A DNA stretch of 64,000 nt from Forficula auricularia (GCA_024734495.1 JALMQS010000187.1:7985055-8049054), one strand, 5' to 3'; positions 1-12,151 are shown, counted from the first letter of the stretch. Notes: generated by a model not told the origin, from the letters alone. Numbers and translations are program-made.

Positions 1-1969
1 ATAACATGTAGTTGTTAAAGATCTCCATTCAAAGCCACTAATTCAAATGTCTTCCTTTTCCCCATGGGTCATTCATTCCTGACCTAAAGAGTAGGACCTA
101 CTTGAATCAATTTCATTAACAAATAAATAAATAATAATAAAAAAAACGGAAACAAAACCCTTTACTTTTTAAAGATATTTTGTCATTTTCTTAAAAACGT
201 CTTTAAACGATTTTGTCGCTATATTTAATTGAATATGCAATTTCGAAAAGGGCACATGTCTGAAAATTGAAAATGTTCAGGAATGAAAAATAAAAACTAA
301 TTATTTTCTAAAAGTAGGTAGTGTAAAATTTATTCTGAGTTGGATTTTGGGGACAGTAAAATTAATACCTGAGTTGTGCCTTTTTCGAGCATATAGATGC
401 AGGGAAGCTTTTAGATTAGATTTATATGAATCAAAATATACGACGTGCTCTTTTCGAAATCGCATATTCAATTAGGTATTACTTAATTTTTGAATTTGTA
501 TAAATTTTATCTCGATTGAATCTGAGTTAAGAGTTATAAAAGTCTGTTTGAACATTTTCAAAAACTTAATACGTTTGGGTTATATATTCATATAGAATTT
601 TAGTCCTATATTAATCAAGAAACTTTGCTTTTACTATTCAGAATAATAGTGAACTTTTAGTTTGTCATTTTGAAAAGGTAAGAATGTTGATTTCAAAAAA
701 GGAAAGACCCTGCATATACCAATATATTTTTAGCTAAAGCTAGAAAAAGTTTAGAGAAATTCATATTTATGTTATTTGAAAGCAAGTAATCTAAATTGAG
801 TAGATTTTTTTTCTAAAAATTAGATATATTTTATTTAAGGGAAAGAAATTGGTGGACTTTCTAGTGATATATATTTCACTTAAAAAAATTGCTTCTACTT
901 TGATCCTGGTAAGTAACGTCCAACTTCCGAGCTCACCTTTCTTGTGAATTAAGACTTCATTATTTACTAAAACGAGAGTAAAATTCATGGGATGATTCTG
1001 AAGGGGATTATAAGATCAGCTTAAGAGAACGCCACATACCCACAATACAAGCAGGAGACGCCTAGTTGGGACTGCCAAATAGCTCATCTATTATGGAGGC
1101 TGATAGGGCCAGATTTTATTAGCCAATCTCTCTCTTACATAATCCAAGCATCAAGATAATCTCTCCCTCAAGGAAATATGAATATGGATGATCAGAGTTC
1201 ATACAGATTTAATCAAAATATTAAGATATGTACTTTAAATTAAAAAATATCTGCTGTGATTGCGGACTTTCGTTACTTTGTTATACCTCAGCTATTCTCA
1301 TATTTATATAATTTTATTCCTATCTCTAATAATGGAAATATTATATTTTTGAAAAATATAATATAATATCAAGCGTTTTAATGATTTTCTGGTTATACAG
1401 TTTGTTGAATATTTATGAAATCTCATATAAACAGCTTTTGACAAGCGAGAGTGTGCATAAAAATTTAAATTTTATACCGATCGATAGTTTAATTAAAAAT
1501 ATTGAATACGTTTTAGGTTTTAAAAATTATTGAAAAATAAAAAAATTATAACCAATTCCATGATTTATTATAGCTATGCAATTATAAATTGAGAGGGAAA
1601 TGACAAATGAAATTAATAATTAATTTACACTTGAATAATTTTTAAATGGTAGTGTATTATTTTTAAATTATTAAAAAATGTATCCAGAAAATTTCTTGTA
1701 ATGAGAGCATTTAAGAATTTAATGGGAAAATTGGCCTACTTAATTTAATAAGATGAATGATCAGGGTTTAGAACAATAAAAAAAATCACTTAATATCTTA
1801 GTGAAGTTTTCATCAAACTATACCTAGTCTTTATTTGTACATTCACCGACATTCAATTTTGTTTTGATATGAAAATCACAATTCCGGTTGAATCTATAAT
1901 AGCTTCTTTCTATTTGACAACATAAACCCCCTCCTATTTGGTTCTCAAAAGAAATATTCCAATTTCCTT
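1..1969. other. AT-rich sequence, nothing recognised
   Basis: No open frame with family resemblance, no inverted repeat and no transposon end was recognised here. A 65-codon frame at 791-988 (minus) has random AT-rich composition and was not accepted. Confidence 0.6.
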
Positions 1970-1973
1970 TTAA

Positions 1974-2572
1974 CCCTAGAACACACAAGCTTTTTCACAA
2001 ACACAAAGTCGCTAGCCGGGCCTGTCAGTCCCACTATAGGTGTAATTGGTTTATACTACATTTATTTCAATAATTATATACTTTTTTTATTAATTTATAT
2101 CAAGATTAATAAAAATAAATAATAAATCAATACTTTTTTACGGTTTTTATATATTTTTTACTACGCTTCCACTTGAAAAATTGAACACAAAATCACTATA
2201 GCCGGGCCTGTCAGGCCCACTATAGGTTTATTGGTTTATAATACATTTTTTAATAATTATATTCATTTTTTTTTATTAATTTATATGAGGATTTATAAAA
2301 ATAAATAATATATCTAATACTTTTTTAGCTTTTTTACTGTTTTAATACACAGAAAACTCCTGGGTCTGTGAGACCCGTGTCTTGTGACTTTGTGTTTGTA
2401 AAATCGCTCTAAGAAAAAATTAGGTATATAATTTTTTTTTTAGAAAACCCCTATAAAAATACTTTTATTATGTATTATTAATGAAGGAATATTAAAAACT
2501 TGGAATTTATGAGACCACTTTTCTGAAAGTTATTGAAAAGAAAAGGTGTGGCCGGGACTTAGAAGCCTAGGG
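1974..2572. mobile_element. piggyBac-type non-autonomous element (MITE)
   Basis: The element is flanked on both sides by TTAA (1970-1973 and 2573-2576). It begins CCCTAGAA and ends in the inverted CCTAGGG, the classic piggyBac terminus and target site. Internally it carries two offset copies of a motif beginning GCCGGGCCTGTCAG, at about 2015 and 2201, each followed by AT-rich filler, so the interior is a diverged tandem duplication of about 186 bp. A third GC-rich motif (GGGTCTGTGAGACCC) lies near 2373. An inverted pair CACAAACACAAAGTC / GACTTTGTGTTTG lies at about 1996 and 2386. There is no transposase, so it would have been mobilised in trans. Confidence 0.75.
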
Positions 2573-2576
2573 TTAA

Positions 2577-3236
2577 ATATAGTACTCTTTCGTAGTAATT
2601 ATTTATTAGCGTTTTTGGGTTATTGGTTTGAAACTGTTATAATTTTATGAAACCTTTGCCTCCTAATTTTGAGTTCAAATTTAACCAATCTAATTTGATC
2701 AGCTCTTAATTTTAATATATACCTATATAAACAAATAACAAATTAAAACTAAATACGAATTTTCATTTTAATGCTCTCATTGTTTTTTGAGCTAGATATT
2801 AGACACAAATATTTGACAACTAACTCACAGATATTTTAACAAAATAATTAATATCTCTCAAAATAATAATAGGATTCTTAAATATTTTCGAGTTTAGGCT
2901 CATTCGAGTAATATAACCGAAAAATTAATATAATTTTTATTTTTGTCTAATTTACTCAAATATAAGAGCAACTTTTTCATAACTTATATATTTATCGGCT
3001 TTAGCAGAAAAAGTATGTTGAGGATGCTAGCAAATCTATAAGAAAAATATAATACGTGTACCATGAGCAGGGGAGAATATTACTATATTATTACTATTAC
3101 TATATTATTAGTATTATATTACTATTATATATATAATCGTACATTTGAATGTATTAATTTTTAATATGCTAAAAGATATTTCTATAGTGTCAAGTGAATG
3201 GACTTGATGAATCCAAAATAAATAATGTGTCCCTAT
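2577..3236. other. AT-rich spacer
   Basis: Nothing recognised except a short TATTA-rich simple repeat at about 3078-3130. Confidence 0.5.
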
Positions 3237-4926
3237 CTAATGTCAAGAGACGTCCCAACTAACGCCAACGTCTCGAGACGATAAAACAAACTAAAATAAT
3301 TATAAATCATAAAGAAATCGATTTTATCAATTTCATCTATCTGGAGGTTCACAGTACTATTCCAATATAAGAAAATAGAGTTTTTATTAAGAATTTTGCA
3401 GTTTAAAAGAATTTTATGAAAAGATTCAATTTCTTCTCTCCGGAAGCAAATCAACCAGAAATGCCAAAAAGTTTTATTTTTTTCCTCATCACATATGGAA
3501 TTAAATGTATTGAAATTGCATATCTCTGTGTTATTATCATTTATCCTTTATATCAAATAGGTTTTATTAGAATATTTGAATTATAAAGGGTAGTTTATTT
3601 GAAGTGGATTTTGGAAAAACGCTAATAACTCTGTTGAAATAATTTTTAAAATATGAAATCAATTAGATATTATAAAACAATTAATTATTAATAATTTAAT
3701 ACAATTTTGAACGAAATCGATTGAGTACTTTTTGAGAAAATCGTCAAAAACCCCGAAAACCGTCTATGAAAGGACATTTTAGAGAGCACTTAAAAATTCA
3801 CCTCCATGTCAGAAGTCAATGTTTCGTTTCATATAACTTATTTTAACTTTTCATCTCGTGCTTTCGAAAAACAACGTTTTTTGGCAGTTCAGATGATTTT
3901 TGAGGATTTTCTCAAAAAGTACTGAATTTATTTCATTCAAAATTGAATTACAATTATTAATAATCAATTGTTTTATAATATCTAATTAATTTCATATTTT
4001 AAAAAAAATTTCAAAAGGAATTATTAACGTTTTTTCAAATTGGTCTTCAAGTAAACTATCCTTTGAAATAATAATTTCTTAATAATAATAATTTTATATA
4101 AAAGATAAATAAAAATAACACACAGATATGAAATTTCAATAGATTTTAATAAATATTTATTGAGAAAAAAAATTAAACTCTTTGGCATTTCTATTTGATT
4201 TTCTCCCAGAGTGAAGAAATTGAATCTTTTCATACAATGTCTTTTAAACTACAAAATTTTTAATCAAAATGCTATTTTCTTATATAATAAACATACTGTG
4301 AACCTGCAGATAGTTGAAATCGATGAAATAAGATCGTTTTCATTCTTATTTAAATTTCTTTGGTCTGTTTTATCAAGAGACTGAGTCGCACAAGTCACCC
4401 GGCACATCGAGTCTTTTGTTACTGTTTTCTGGGTTTTTACCATTTTATCAAAAACTAATCAAACAATTTCGTTTAAAATTGAATAAAATTATTAATAATT
4501 GAATGTTTTGTAATATATATTAATTCCATGTTTTTAAAAATTATTTCAAAGTACTAAATTAGCGTTTTTTCAAATTAGACTTCAAATAAACTACCCTTTA
4601 AAATAGAAATATCCTAATAAAACCTATTTGATATAAAAGATAAATGACAATAACACAGTGATATGCAATTTCAATACATTTAATTTCATATGTGATGAGG
4701 AAAAAAATAAAACTTTTTGGTATTTCTAGTTGATTTGCTCCCGGAGAGAAGAAATTGAATATTTTTATAAAAAAAATTTTAAACTGCAAAATTCTTAATA
4801 AAATGCTATTTTCTTATATTAGAATAGCACTGTGAACCTCCAGATGAAATTGATAAAATAATATTGATTTCTTTATGATTTATAATTATTTTAGTTTGTT
4901 TTATCGAGATGTTGGCGTTAGTTGGG
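3237..4926. repeat. foldback repeat, one forward and two reverse arms
   Basis: A segment of about 500-560 bp starting near 3286 (forward) recurs in reverse complement at about 3850-4383 and again at about 4430-4905. The outermost pair is the closest match: the DNA around CTGGAGGTTCACAGT (3341) reappears inverted near 4835, and the ends beside GACGTCCCAACTAACGCC (3249) reappear inverted at 4908-4926. The same arm family recurs at 21811-24000. No transposase or other coding sequence is visible. The 60-73 codon frames inside are shadows of the repeated arms. Insertion of one foldback into another, or duplication of an arm, would explain the 1:2 ratio. Confidence 0.7.
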
Positions 4927-5334
4927 ACGTTCATTATTCGAATAGCTGTGAGTATAATCACATCATATCATATAACCAACGTATTCTATGGTCAAGGTAC
5001 ATACTATACAACTGCGTTTCCATTTTATATTCGCCAGGGAATGTTAAGGGCTCTAGGGGGCTTGCAATGGTGCAAGATAAATAAATACATGTTGGACATC
5101 CCCTCTCAGCCACTACAGGATTTTCCATAGGGAACAACATTGTGTTTCAGCAACACTAAATTTTATTATAAAATCAGCCTCATGTTCACTTTTATGATCT
5201 AATCTTATTTTCGAAATAACTAGTAGCCATTTAAAAAGATCGAATCCATACTTTCATACTAACAAGAAAATAGCGCATAAAATATATAATTTATTCGCCA
5301 TTTTTACATTTACCCGTAATGTTTTATAGGTAGC
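4927..5334. other. no recognised feature
   Basis: AT-rich sequence. Overlapping 60-73 codon frames on both strands (4875-5140) show no family resemblance. Confidence 0.4.
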
Positions 5335-5338
5335 TTAA

Positions 5339-5887
5339 GAGGGGTTCACCCCAAAATCCCGACACCCCAAAACCCCGACAAGTCAAAATCCCGACAATGG
5401 AAAATTCAGACGTTATTTTAATATTTTATTAACATTTTGAATATTTACATAAAGATAAGGTTTAGTCCGGGCGTGTGTGTTTCGGGCACCCAATTTTTTT
5501 TCTATTCATTCTCACATTAAAAAACCGAAAACCCTCGGGTGGCACTAATAGTGCTAAAAAAAGCACTTAGGACTCAGACAGCTTTTGAAAATAAATAAAT
5601 AAATTAATTACTACGCATTAGTTTTGTAAAATTAAATAGGTATTAAAAAGATTGATAAAATTTATTTTATTTATTTATTATTTTGATATTTCAATTATGT
5701 ATTATACTTTTTGTATTAATTTGCTTAATCTTGTCAAATATATAAGTATAGATATATATATCTATAAATATACTGTATCTTTGTAAATATTAAAAATGTT
5801 AATAAAGTATTAAAATGTCGGGATTTCGGCTTGTTGGGATTTTGGGTTGTCGGTATTTTGACATTCGGCATTTCGGGTGCCACCCCC
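5339..5887. mobile_element. TTAA-flanked inverted-repeat element
   Basis: TTAA lies at 5335-5338 and 5888-5891. The ends are complementary (GAGGGGTTCACCCC on the left, GGGTGCCACCCCC on the right). Next to both ends are several copies of an AATCCCGAC / CCCCGACA motif, three on the left (5355-5398) and inverted copies on the right (5817-5875). A TTAA target with short subterminal repeats suggests a piggyBac-like MITE, but the TIR is not CCCTAG, so another TTAA-targeting superfamily is possible. The interior is AT-rich filler. Confidence 0.6.
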
Positions 5888-6208
5888 TTAAGGGTTATAG
5901 TAATTACGTTATTACATTTCTTTTGAGATCAAAGAAAGTAGATACAGATGATGGATCGTAGAATAGCCATTTAGATTTCTTTAAACAATTCAATAACAGA
6001 GTTGATAAATTTAATCGGGTCCTGGATTTAATTATAACGAAATGCAACTAAATATTATTATTATTATTAATTGAATTTCATATATATCTCTACTAATTTC
6101 AAGAAAGTTAAGTTTGCCATGCTACGAGCCATTATGTTCATCTTCGGCTATTCTTGGCTATGGGTCAGATTGAGGCCATTTTAGGAGGTTGCATACATAT
6201 GTGACGAT

Positions 6209-6520
6209 TCAGGTATTTAGCTGGCAATAAAAGATATATTCAGAAATTTTGCCAGAGATAGAGACAAATCGGCTTTTATAAAGAGAATCGAATTTTGACT
6301 CATCTGAGTTAACCCCATTGTTGTTACTGTCATCCGAGATGGAAATGCTTTTTGTCAGAAAACGGTGCTCGTTTTTCTGAAAGGAACAATGAACAGCATC
6401 CAATACTTGGAGTAAGTTTTGCAGGTTCCCTTCTTTTTCCCACACATCTCGCCCCCCCTTCAATATATCAATTCCACTGGGATGCACGCACCCGACTAGG
6501 AATCGAAAAGCTGTAAATAT
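6209..6520 (-). CDS. unrecognised open frame, possible exon remnant
   Basis: Reading minus, a frame of about 92 codons (first in-frame codon GTG) ends at 6209. It contains an Asp/Ser/Asn-rich stretch (SDDSNNNGVNSDES) and reads more like protein than most frames nearby. The frame stays open a further ~20 codons upstream to a TGA. A pyrimidine-rich tract ending in TAG lies at about 6497-6510 and could be a splice acceptor. No convincing donor was found downstream. Upstream, a different frame is also open for more than 30 codons (6512-6610). No family was recognised. It may be a decayed exon, a pseudogene or chance. Confidence 0.2.
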   Translation of the reverse strand: MFTAFRFLVGCVHPSGIDILKGGRDVWEKEGNLQNLLQVLDAVHCSFQKNEHRFLTKSISISDDSNNNGVNSDESKFDSLYKSRFVSISGKISEYIFYCQLNT

Positions 6521-6710
6521 GCCAACTGCAACAGCTCACCAAGTCTGTAGATGGCCACCCACAAGGCCGTGCGGTAGATTTTCTCAGTATAATGCAAGTC
6601 TTCGAAATGCCGCCCCTTTAATGTTTTTTCTTTAAAATAATCTTAGATTGTGATTTTAAAAAAAATCACAAAATATACTAATACTATTTTTCTTTTGAAA
6701 ATATGGCTAA

Positions 6711-6966
6711 AGCGAAAACCAGATGCCCTCTGTCAAAAAACAACTTGAATAGATTCGGTTTATGATCTCGGTTCGATTAGATAAAAAATGCGTTCCCAAA
6801 CAAACCTTGTAAGGTTCGGTTAAGATATATTCGAAGAACAGAGCTGAACTGAATATATCTTAATTGAACCGGATATGACTTTAACATATTCGAATTTTCG
6901 CTTCTAGATCGTGCCTAGATTAAAGATGTTGTTTTTTGACAGGGGGCATCTGAGTTTCGGTTTTAC
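6711..6966. mobile_element. small inverted-repeat element (MITE)
   Basis: The ends are complementary: CGAAAACCAGATGCCC with TGTCAAAAAACAAC on the left (6713-6744), and the inverse GTTGTTTTTTGACAGG with GGCATCTGAGTTTCGG on the right (6928-6960). A second right-end-like copy lies at 6973-7016. Inside is a nested hairpin (CGGTTAAGATATATTC against GAATATATCTTAATTGAACC, 6818-6880). A related end fragment, with ATGCCCTCTGATAGG, appears at about 33562. There is no coding capacity. Confidence 0.6.
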
Positions 6967-7202
6967 TCATGACTGCAATGTTGTTTTTTAAGAGGGCATC
7001 TGATCTTCGCTTTTACCGAAAATTTATACTACTTTAAATTAAAGATATCAAATATCAAATCATATCCAGATTGTCTATAACTTTTCACTTTTTGTATGTT
7101 TTATGATAACGAAATAAGCCATGAAAATATAATATGCAATCATTACCTGTTTAATAGGATTTAAATTATCTATTAAAAGTTATCCAATCTATGAATTTTA
7201 TA

Positions 7203-7745
7203 TTATATTTTTTTGGTTATAAAATAATTAGTTTGGATTGATATGGAAAAAATTACAAAAGCTACGGTTTGCGAGTACCACTTTCACTTAGCTGGGTTTT
7301 TTTCATTAATATTTTGTCTACATAATTATAAAATTGTTTATGACATTTTTCATTATGAGGTATTAAAAAAAATTCTTTATAAAATTGTTTGTATTTTATT
7401 TAAAATTTTCGAGTATTCAGTTTTTTTCATGTTGAGTGTACAGAGAACCTGCTGGGTTAGTTAAGTTTGATTTACCTTAATAATAACTAACCAAACACCT
7501 CTTCTTACACTCTGAGTAAAAAAACTGGATACTCGAAAATTTTAAAATAAAACGAACAAAAATAATTTTTTTAAAGAAATTTTTAGAATACATTATTATG
7601 AGAACGTCATAAATAAGTTTATAATAAGGTATACAAAATATTAATAAAGAAAAAAACGTCTAAGTGCAAGGGTACTCGCAAACCATAGGTAATTTTTTCC
7701 ATATTATATTCAAACTAATTATTTTATAACAACCAAAAATATATT
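7203..7745. repeat. hairpin (foldback) element, arms ~260 bp
   Basis: The left arm from TTTTTTTGGTTATAAAATAA (about 7209) is repeated inverted, ending at about 7740. Matching blocks run inward to an apex near 7470-7490, including ATGGAAAAAATTAC / GTAATTTTTTCCAT and TTTTCGAGTATTCAGTTTTT / AAAAAAACTGGATACTCG. The 73-codon plus-strand frame at 7243-7464 lies within one arm and is not considered a gene. Confidence 0.7.
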
Positions 7746-9044
7746 TATTACCTAAAAGTACTCAGACAGAGTCACCAATTTAAGTACATACCTTTCAACT
7801 TCGATAACTTTATGGCAGCTGATGTTTCATTTAACAATATAATGCCTTATTTAATAGGAAAATTAATATATTTTTTCTATACAATAATTAAATGGAAAAA
7901 TTATTAAAAGCACACTCATATTACGACATTAAAGTAAACTCATTAATTAAGCATAAGTATATAAATATAATTGAAACTTTGAGTCATTGGAGTTTATTAA
8001 AAATTACAAGGATAAAATAAGTGTATTATTAAAAACTATTTCAACCAGTCTGAAAAATGTTCCCGATAATTAATTTTAGTCATAGATCTCTTGATTAATT
8101 ATTTAACACAAAAGAGGGGTTTGAAAAAAGGCATTCTAAATTATGGAAATGCCCTGTGCGTCCTGATTGAACGCTTGTTTGATTCCCCTAAGACTGCCAC
8201 CCTATTATATTATTCAGGACACAATTAGCAGATATCATTCACTGATTCTGCCCTGGTCAGCCTTCACCCATACTGGAAAGCTGACAGCAACATCGCTTTT
8301 ACTATTCCAAGTTCATTATATTGAATTGCAATACGTTAATGACCCGAGGTAATCCTATTGACAGGATGTGATGCTGCCATCTTTTATCCTTCATCAATGT
8401 TGTATTGAAAATAGGAAAAAAGCATGCTAAAAGCCAATATTAAAAAGTGCTACTAGAACAAAGCAAACAATTATATTAAAAGCTTTAAAGCTCTTTATTA
8501 TTTTCATTAAAAAAGTTTTGTGTTCAAATGAAATTTTATTAAAAAGTCGAAATTGTTTTTAAGAGAATGGTTTAATTATTATTAAAAGTATAGATATAGT
8601 ATACAAGTAGAGAATAATTAGTTTTCCAATTGAAAGCTTAACTTACTAATTTTCATAATATTGAGTTAAATCAAGGATATGATTTGGAAACAATTTACTT
8701 TAATTTGACAGAATTTACTTGAAAATATAGTCATTTTCAATTTGTGTTAATCACAAACTAGAGAAGGTCTTGTTTCTCGGTTTATTATACTTTTATTAGA
8801 TATTTACCGATCGTTAGTTTTAGAATACACATTGTAATCGATTTTGAATAAATTTCAAAAATAGAAACAAATAAATATTTTCTCATAAACCATTAAAAGT
8901 TTTTTTTTGAACTTTTTATTTATAAGCTAACTTATCAAAATCCAGCATTATGATTGGTTGATGCAGGCACAAAAAAATAAGCAATAGTAATTCCATAATA
9001 ACTTCAGATTAAATTAAAAGTTTATTTTTGCCGAGAGCAGCAGA
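7746..9044. other. no recognised feature
   Basis: AT-rich sequence. A less AT-rich patch at 8140-8360 holds a 61-codon plus frame without recognisable family resemblance. Confidence 0.5.
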
Positions 9045-9285
9045 ATTTTAAAAATTAAAGGAGACAATAAAAGAGTGTGTCTTCTGCTGGAATAATAAAT
9101 TTTTTAATTTATTTATAACGAGACTATAGTTTCGAGTGCTTTCGATTCCTGTGAATCAATTGTAATAGACTGATGAACAGGGCAAAGCCTAAAAACTATA
9201 GTCTCATTATAAATAAATTTAAAAATGTATTATTCCAGGAGAAGACACACTCTTTTATTGTCTACTTTAGTTTATATTAACTTCG
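9045..9285. mobile_element. hammerhead-containing inverted-repeat element, copy 1
   Basis: Two arms of about 77 bp are inverted around a central ribozyme region. The left arm (about 9055-9130) reads GGAGACAATAAAAGAGTGTG and onward to AACGAGACTATAG. The right arm (about 9195-9275) is its inverse, with a few changes. The same element, one-sided, occurs at 17830-17960. The plus strand carries a degenerate hammerhead, and the minus strand carries the 3' half of a hammerhead (CGAAACTATAGTC read from 9134 down to 9122). The arrangement resembles inverted pLTR/ribozyme pairs of Penelope-like elements or a retrozyme derivative. There is no coding sequence. Confidence 0.6.
9159..9213 (+). ncRNA. degenerate hammerhead ribozyme, family A
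   Basis: CTGATGA at 9170-9176 is intact. Stem II is AGG(G)C-AAA-GCCU. The GAAA box has become AAAA. It is followed by C-TATA-GTC (cleavage site at 9203) and a stem I 3' strand TCATTATAA that pairs with TTGTAATAGA upstream. Comparison with the copy at 17860 suggests an ancestor with GAAAC-TATA-GTC and a 2-bp stem III. The lost G12 should abolish cleavage. Confidence 0.5.
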
Positions 9286-9295
9286 ATTTTATAAG

Positions 9296-9395
9296 GTTAC
9301 AAGATGCGCCAGGCGTGCCTCCGGCACGCTCCTCTGCATCTCTGGCCCTCCGGGCGAGTGGCTCTGGCGGGCAGCGTCTCGAGACGGCCAAAAGT
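9296..9395. other. GC-rich island
   Basis: About 100 bp of markedly GC-rich DNA (GCGCCAGGCGTGCC to GTCTCGAGACGG) sits inside otherwise very AT-rich sequence. It contains a short hairpin (GCGTGCC-TCC-GGCACGC, 9313-9329) and a CGTCTCGAGACG palindrome (9377-9388). Both strands are open for about 60 codons, as expected from the low stop density of GC-rich DNA. Its origin was not recognised. Confidence 0.6.
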
Positions 9396-9717
9396 TTGTT
9401 TGAAATATAATTTTGTTCTATATATATCAACAAACTAACTATATATATCAACAAACCCTACTAAACAGCGTAGATAAAAGATAATTCTACGTAATTTGTA
9501 TATATAATATTAATAATAAAAATTATATTGATATTGGATATATCTATGTATTTATATAAATTATATTAATATTATATCATTGGATAAAACTTTTCAATTA
9601 AAAGAAAGTGTAAGACTGAATAAAAAAAATTATATATTCTAATAGATTGATTGATATGATTAATTGATAAGAATAAAGATATTGAAACTTAACAGGGGTC
9701 ATTTTTTGTTTTTAATG

Positions 9718-9958
9718 AACTTTTTGAAAAAGTTTCATAGAAATATATAGAACTTCTAGAAGAAAAATCCTTAATTTAAAATTCAACTAACTAAATAATG
9801 CAATATAGAACATTACCTTAAAAATGGTTTGTTGTAACTTTTTTTTAAAAATTTCATAGAAATATATAGAACTTTTTAAAGAAAAATCCTTAATTTAAAA
9901 TTAACTAAATAATGCCATAAAGAACATTACCTTAAAAAATGGTTTGAATGCACTGGGA
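9718..9958. repeat. two-copy tandem repeat, ~120 bp
   Basis: Two adjacent copies share TTTCATAGAAATATATAGAA and AAAAATCCTTAATTTAAAAT, then AACATTACCTTAAAAA. They differ by small indels. No ribozyme core or coding sequence was found in the unit. Confidence 0.7.
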
Positions 9959-10224
9959 TACTGGGAAATGTATTTATAATGTGTATAAGATACATTGATT
10001 AAGATTTGGAATGTTACTTTCCGACAGGCTCAGGTCCACTAATAGTACGCCAACTAATAATAATAAAATAATCACATTTAAAAATATAAATTTTCCTTTT
10101 TACTTAAGAGAGAATGGTGTATTTCTGTGAAACATACCTAGAATTTTATATTTTTTAAAATTTTTAAATTTTCTTTACTTATACATTCAAACCTTATATT
10201 AATTAGTAAATTAAATGTATTTAC

Positions 10225-10248
10225 AGATATATATATATATATATATAT
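10225..10248. repeat. (AT)n microsatellite
   Basis: An uninterrupted AT dinucleotide run of about 12 units. Confidence 0.95.
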
Positions 10249-10315
10249 CGACCTATTGGGACAAAAACCTATTATTATCTATTTCTTGAGCGTAGCTATC
10301 AATCGATTAAATATA

Positions 10316-10806
10316 AAATCGTGTGAAATCAAACCAAACCGATTTGGCCCAAAATTTAGATAAACCACTAAACAAACATATGGTGTGAATATAGTTTCGA
10401 TACGTTCAGTGGTTTAGGCGTGGGTCGATACACATACATACACACGAAAGATTTTATTTAGAGGTTCTTTATAAAAACATTATTTATTTTAATTCTAAAG
10501 TTTAGGGAAAACAAAATATATCTATAATATAGTCGCAATACTTCTTCAAGGCCTCTGAGAACAATGAATTAACCCAAACCCATTGTCTGCCACAAAAGAA
10601 AAGAGAAACCTTTTTTAAAACCCCAAGATTGGCATTCTTCTACCTGAGAATAATTAATTTAATTATGTAAAATCGTGTGAAATCAAATCAAACCGATTTG
10701 GCCCAAAATTTAGATAAACCATCCGGAGCACTAAACAAACATATGGGGTAAATATGGTTTCGATACGTTCAGTGGTTTAGGCGTGGGTCGATCACGCACA
10801 TACACA
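10316..10806. repeat. direct repeat pair of a dispersed element
   Basis: Two copies (10316-10446 and 10669-10806) share ATCGTGTGAAATCAAA, CCGATTTGGCCCAAAATTTA and TTCGATACGTTCAGTGGTTT followed by AGGCGTGGGTCGAT. The second copy has a few extra bases (TCCGGAG). Phrases of this kind (an 'accgatttggc' block followed by a 'gttcagtggtttaggcgtg' block) are common in dispersed arthropod repeats. The superfamily is not assigned. Confidence 0.6.
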
Positions 10807-11985
10807 CTAAGGATTATACCAGTATATAGGTAGATAGATAAGGTTATATGTCTGTAAACTTCCTGCAACTTCTGAATATCAAAAGACGGTCATTTGATAA
10901 TCTATCGAATCCCACTTAAATCATTTCTATAAAAAAATAGGCCAACTTCGAAGAAGTAGTGAGATCTAGAGTGCAGCCATGTTAAATTCGCCAAGAATAA
11001 TTTAGTAGTACTTTAAATTAAAACGCATTTTTACTTTATTTCCATTTTAAATCACGACCTAGATTTTAAGGATTCTATATTTTTAATTTAAATTAGTTTC
11101 CATTCCTCAATAAACTCCAAGTTATATAATTAGATTAATATATTATATAAATAATTAATGAATAATATTATTACTATAATATTGTAATATTATTGAATCT
11201 TAGTGGATATTTAAAATGAAGAATTAGAAAAAGTATCCAAGTCTATATCCATCATAATATGAAATAAATTAATAATTAGAAAAATTATTAAGATATATTT
11301 CAATTTCACTTATTAACAGTTTCAAATTATAATACCATATATGTTAGAAAACTCGTATCAGGTTATTTGAAATAAATTACTTCGGAGACCTAGGGGTTTA
11401 GAGACCCCATCCACGAAGCAAGAAGCTCTCCCTATGCGATTTATTATTTATTATTCAATTTCTACTTGATATTATATATGGTATCCAGTCTATTTAATAA
11501 GAAGGGTTGGTGTCTGTACTGCTAACCATTGCAAAGATAAGACCATTTTTAGGGTTCGATATTGCTGAGAAGAAACACTAAAATTCCCTTAGTCGAGTTG
11601 AGTGTATACTATATAATACCTTTTTTTGTGAAACCTACCTCGCATCTTGCTCAAGTTTTATTATTATATATAATAGCCTCTCATATGTAGAATATAGGTT
11701 TATATTTTTGATATTTGTGATGCTACGTGTATAGAAAATAGTATAGTGTCATCCAACTGAGAATTAAATACTTAACTTAGACGATTATATACGAACATGT
11801 AATTTCAATATCAACTAAAACTACTATAAATATTAAAATGTTTTTTATAATTTCATAAACGTTTGAAAAAATTAAAAATATATTTTAATTTGTTTAATGC
11901 ATGAAAATAAATTATTATGATTATTTTACAAGCTCTAGCATCAGTAGAGATTGTGAGTGTTGGTGCAAGGTGAAACATCTTTAAT
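10807..11985. other. no recognised feature
   Basis: AT-rich sequence. At 11950-11985 there is a partial match (TTGGTGCAAGGTGAAACATC) to the flank motif shared by the tandem arrays at 15.9 and 50.5 kb. Confidence 0.4.
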
Positions 11986-12151
11986 AAAGATAAGAGTAAA
12001 TAAATAATTTTATTTAATATGGATTTACTCATGAGTTAGTGATATTGATCACTTATTTCACATTAAAATTTTAATGTGAAATAAGTGACCCAGTATCCTT
12101 AACTCATAGTAAATCCATATTAAATAAAATATTTATTTACTCTTATCTTTT
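11986..12151. repeat. near-perfect palindrome, ~83-bp arms
   Basis: The arms run from AGATAAGAGTAAATAAATAA inward to CATTAAAATTTTAATG at the apex (12061-12076) and back out to TTATTTACTCTTATCT. Mismatches are few, so the DNA or RNA would fold into one long hairpin. It directly follows a GGTGAAACATCTTTAATAAA motif related to the array flank at 15.96 kb. Confidence 0.85.
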
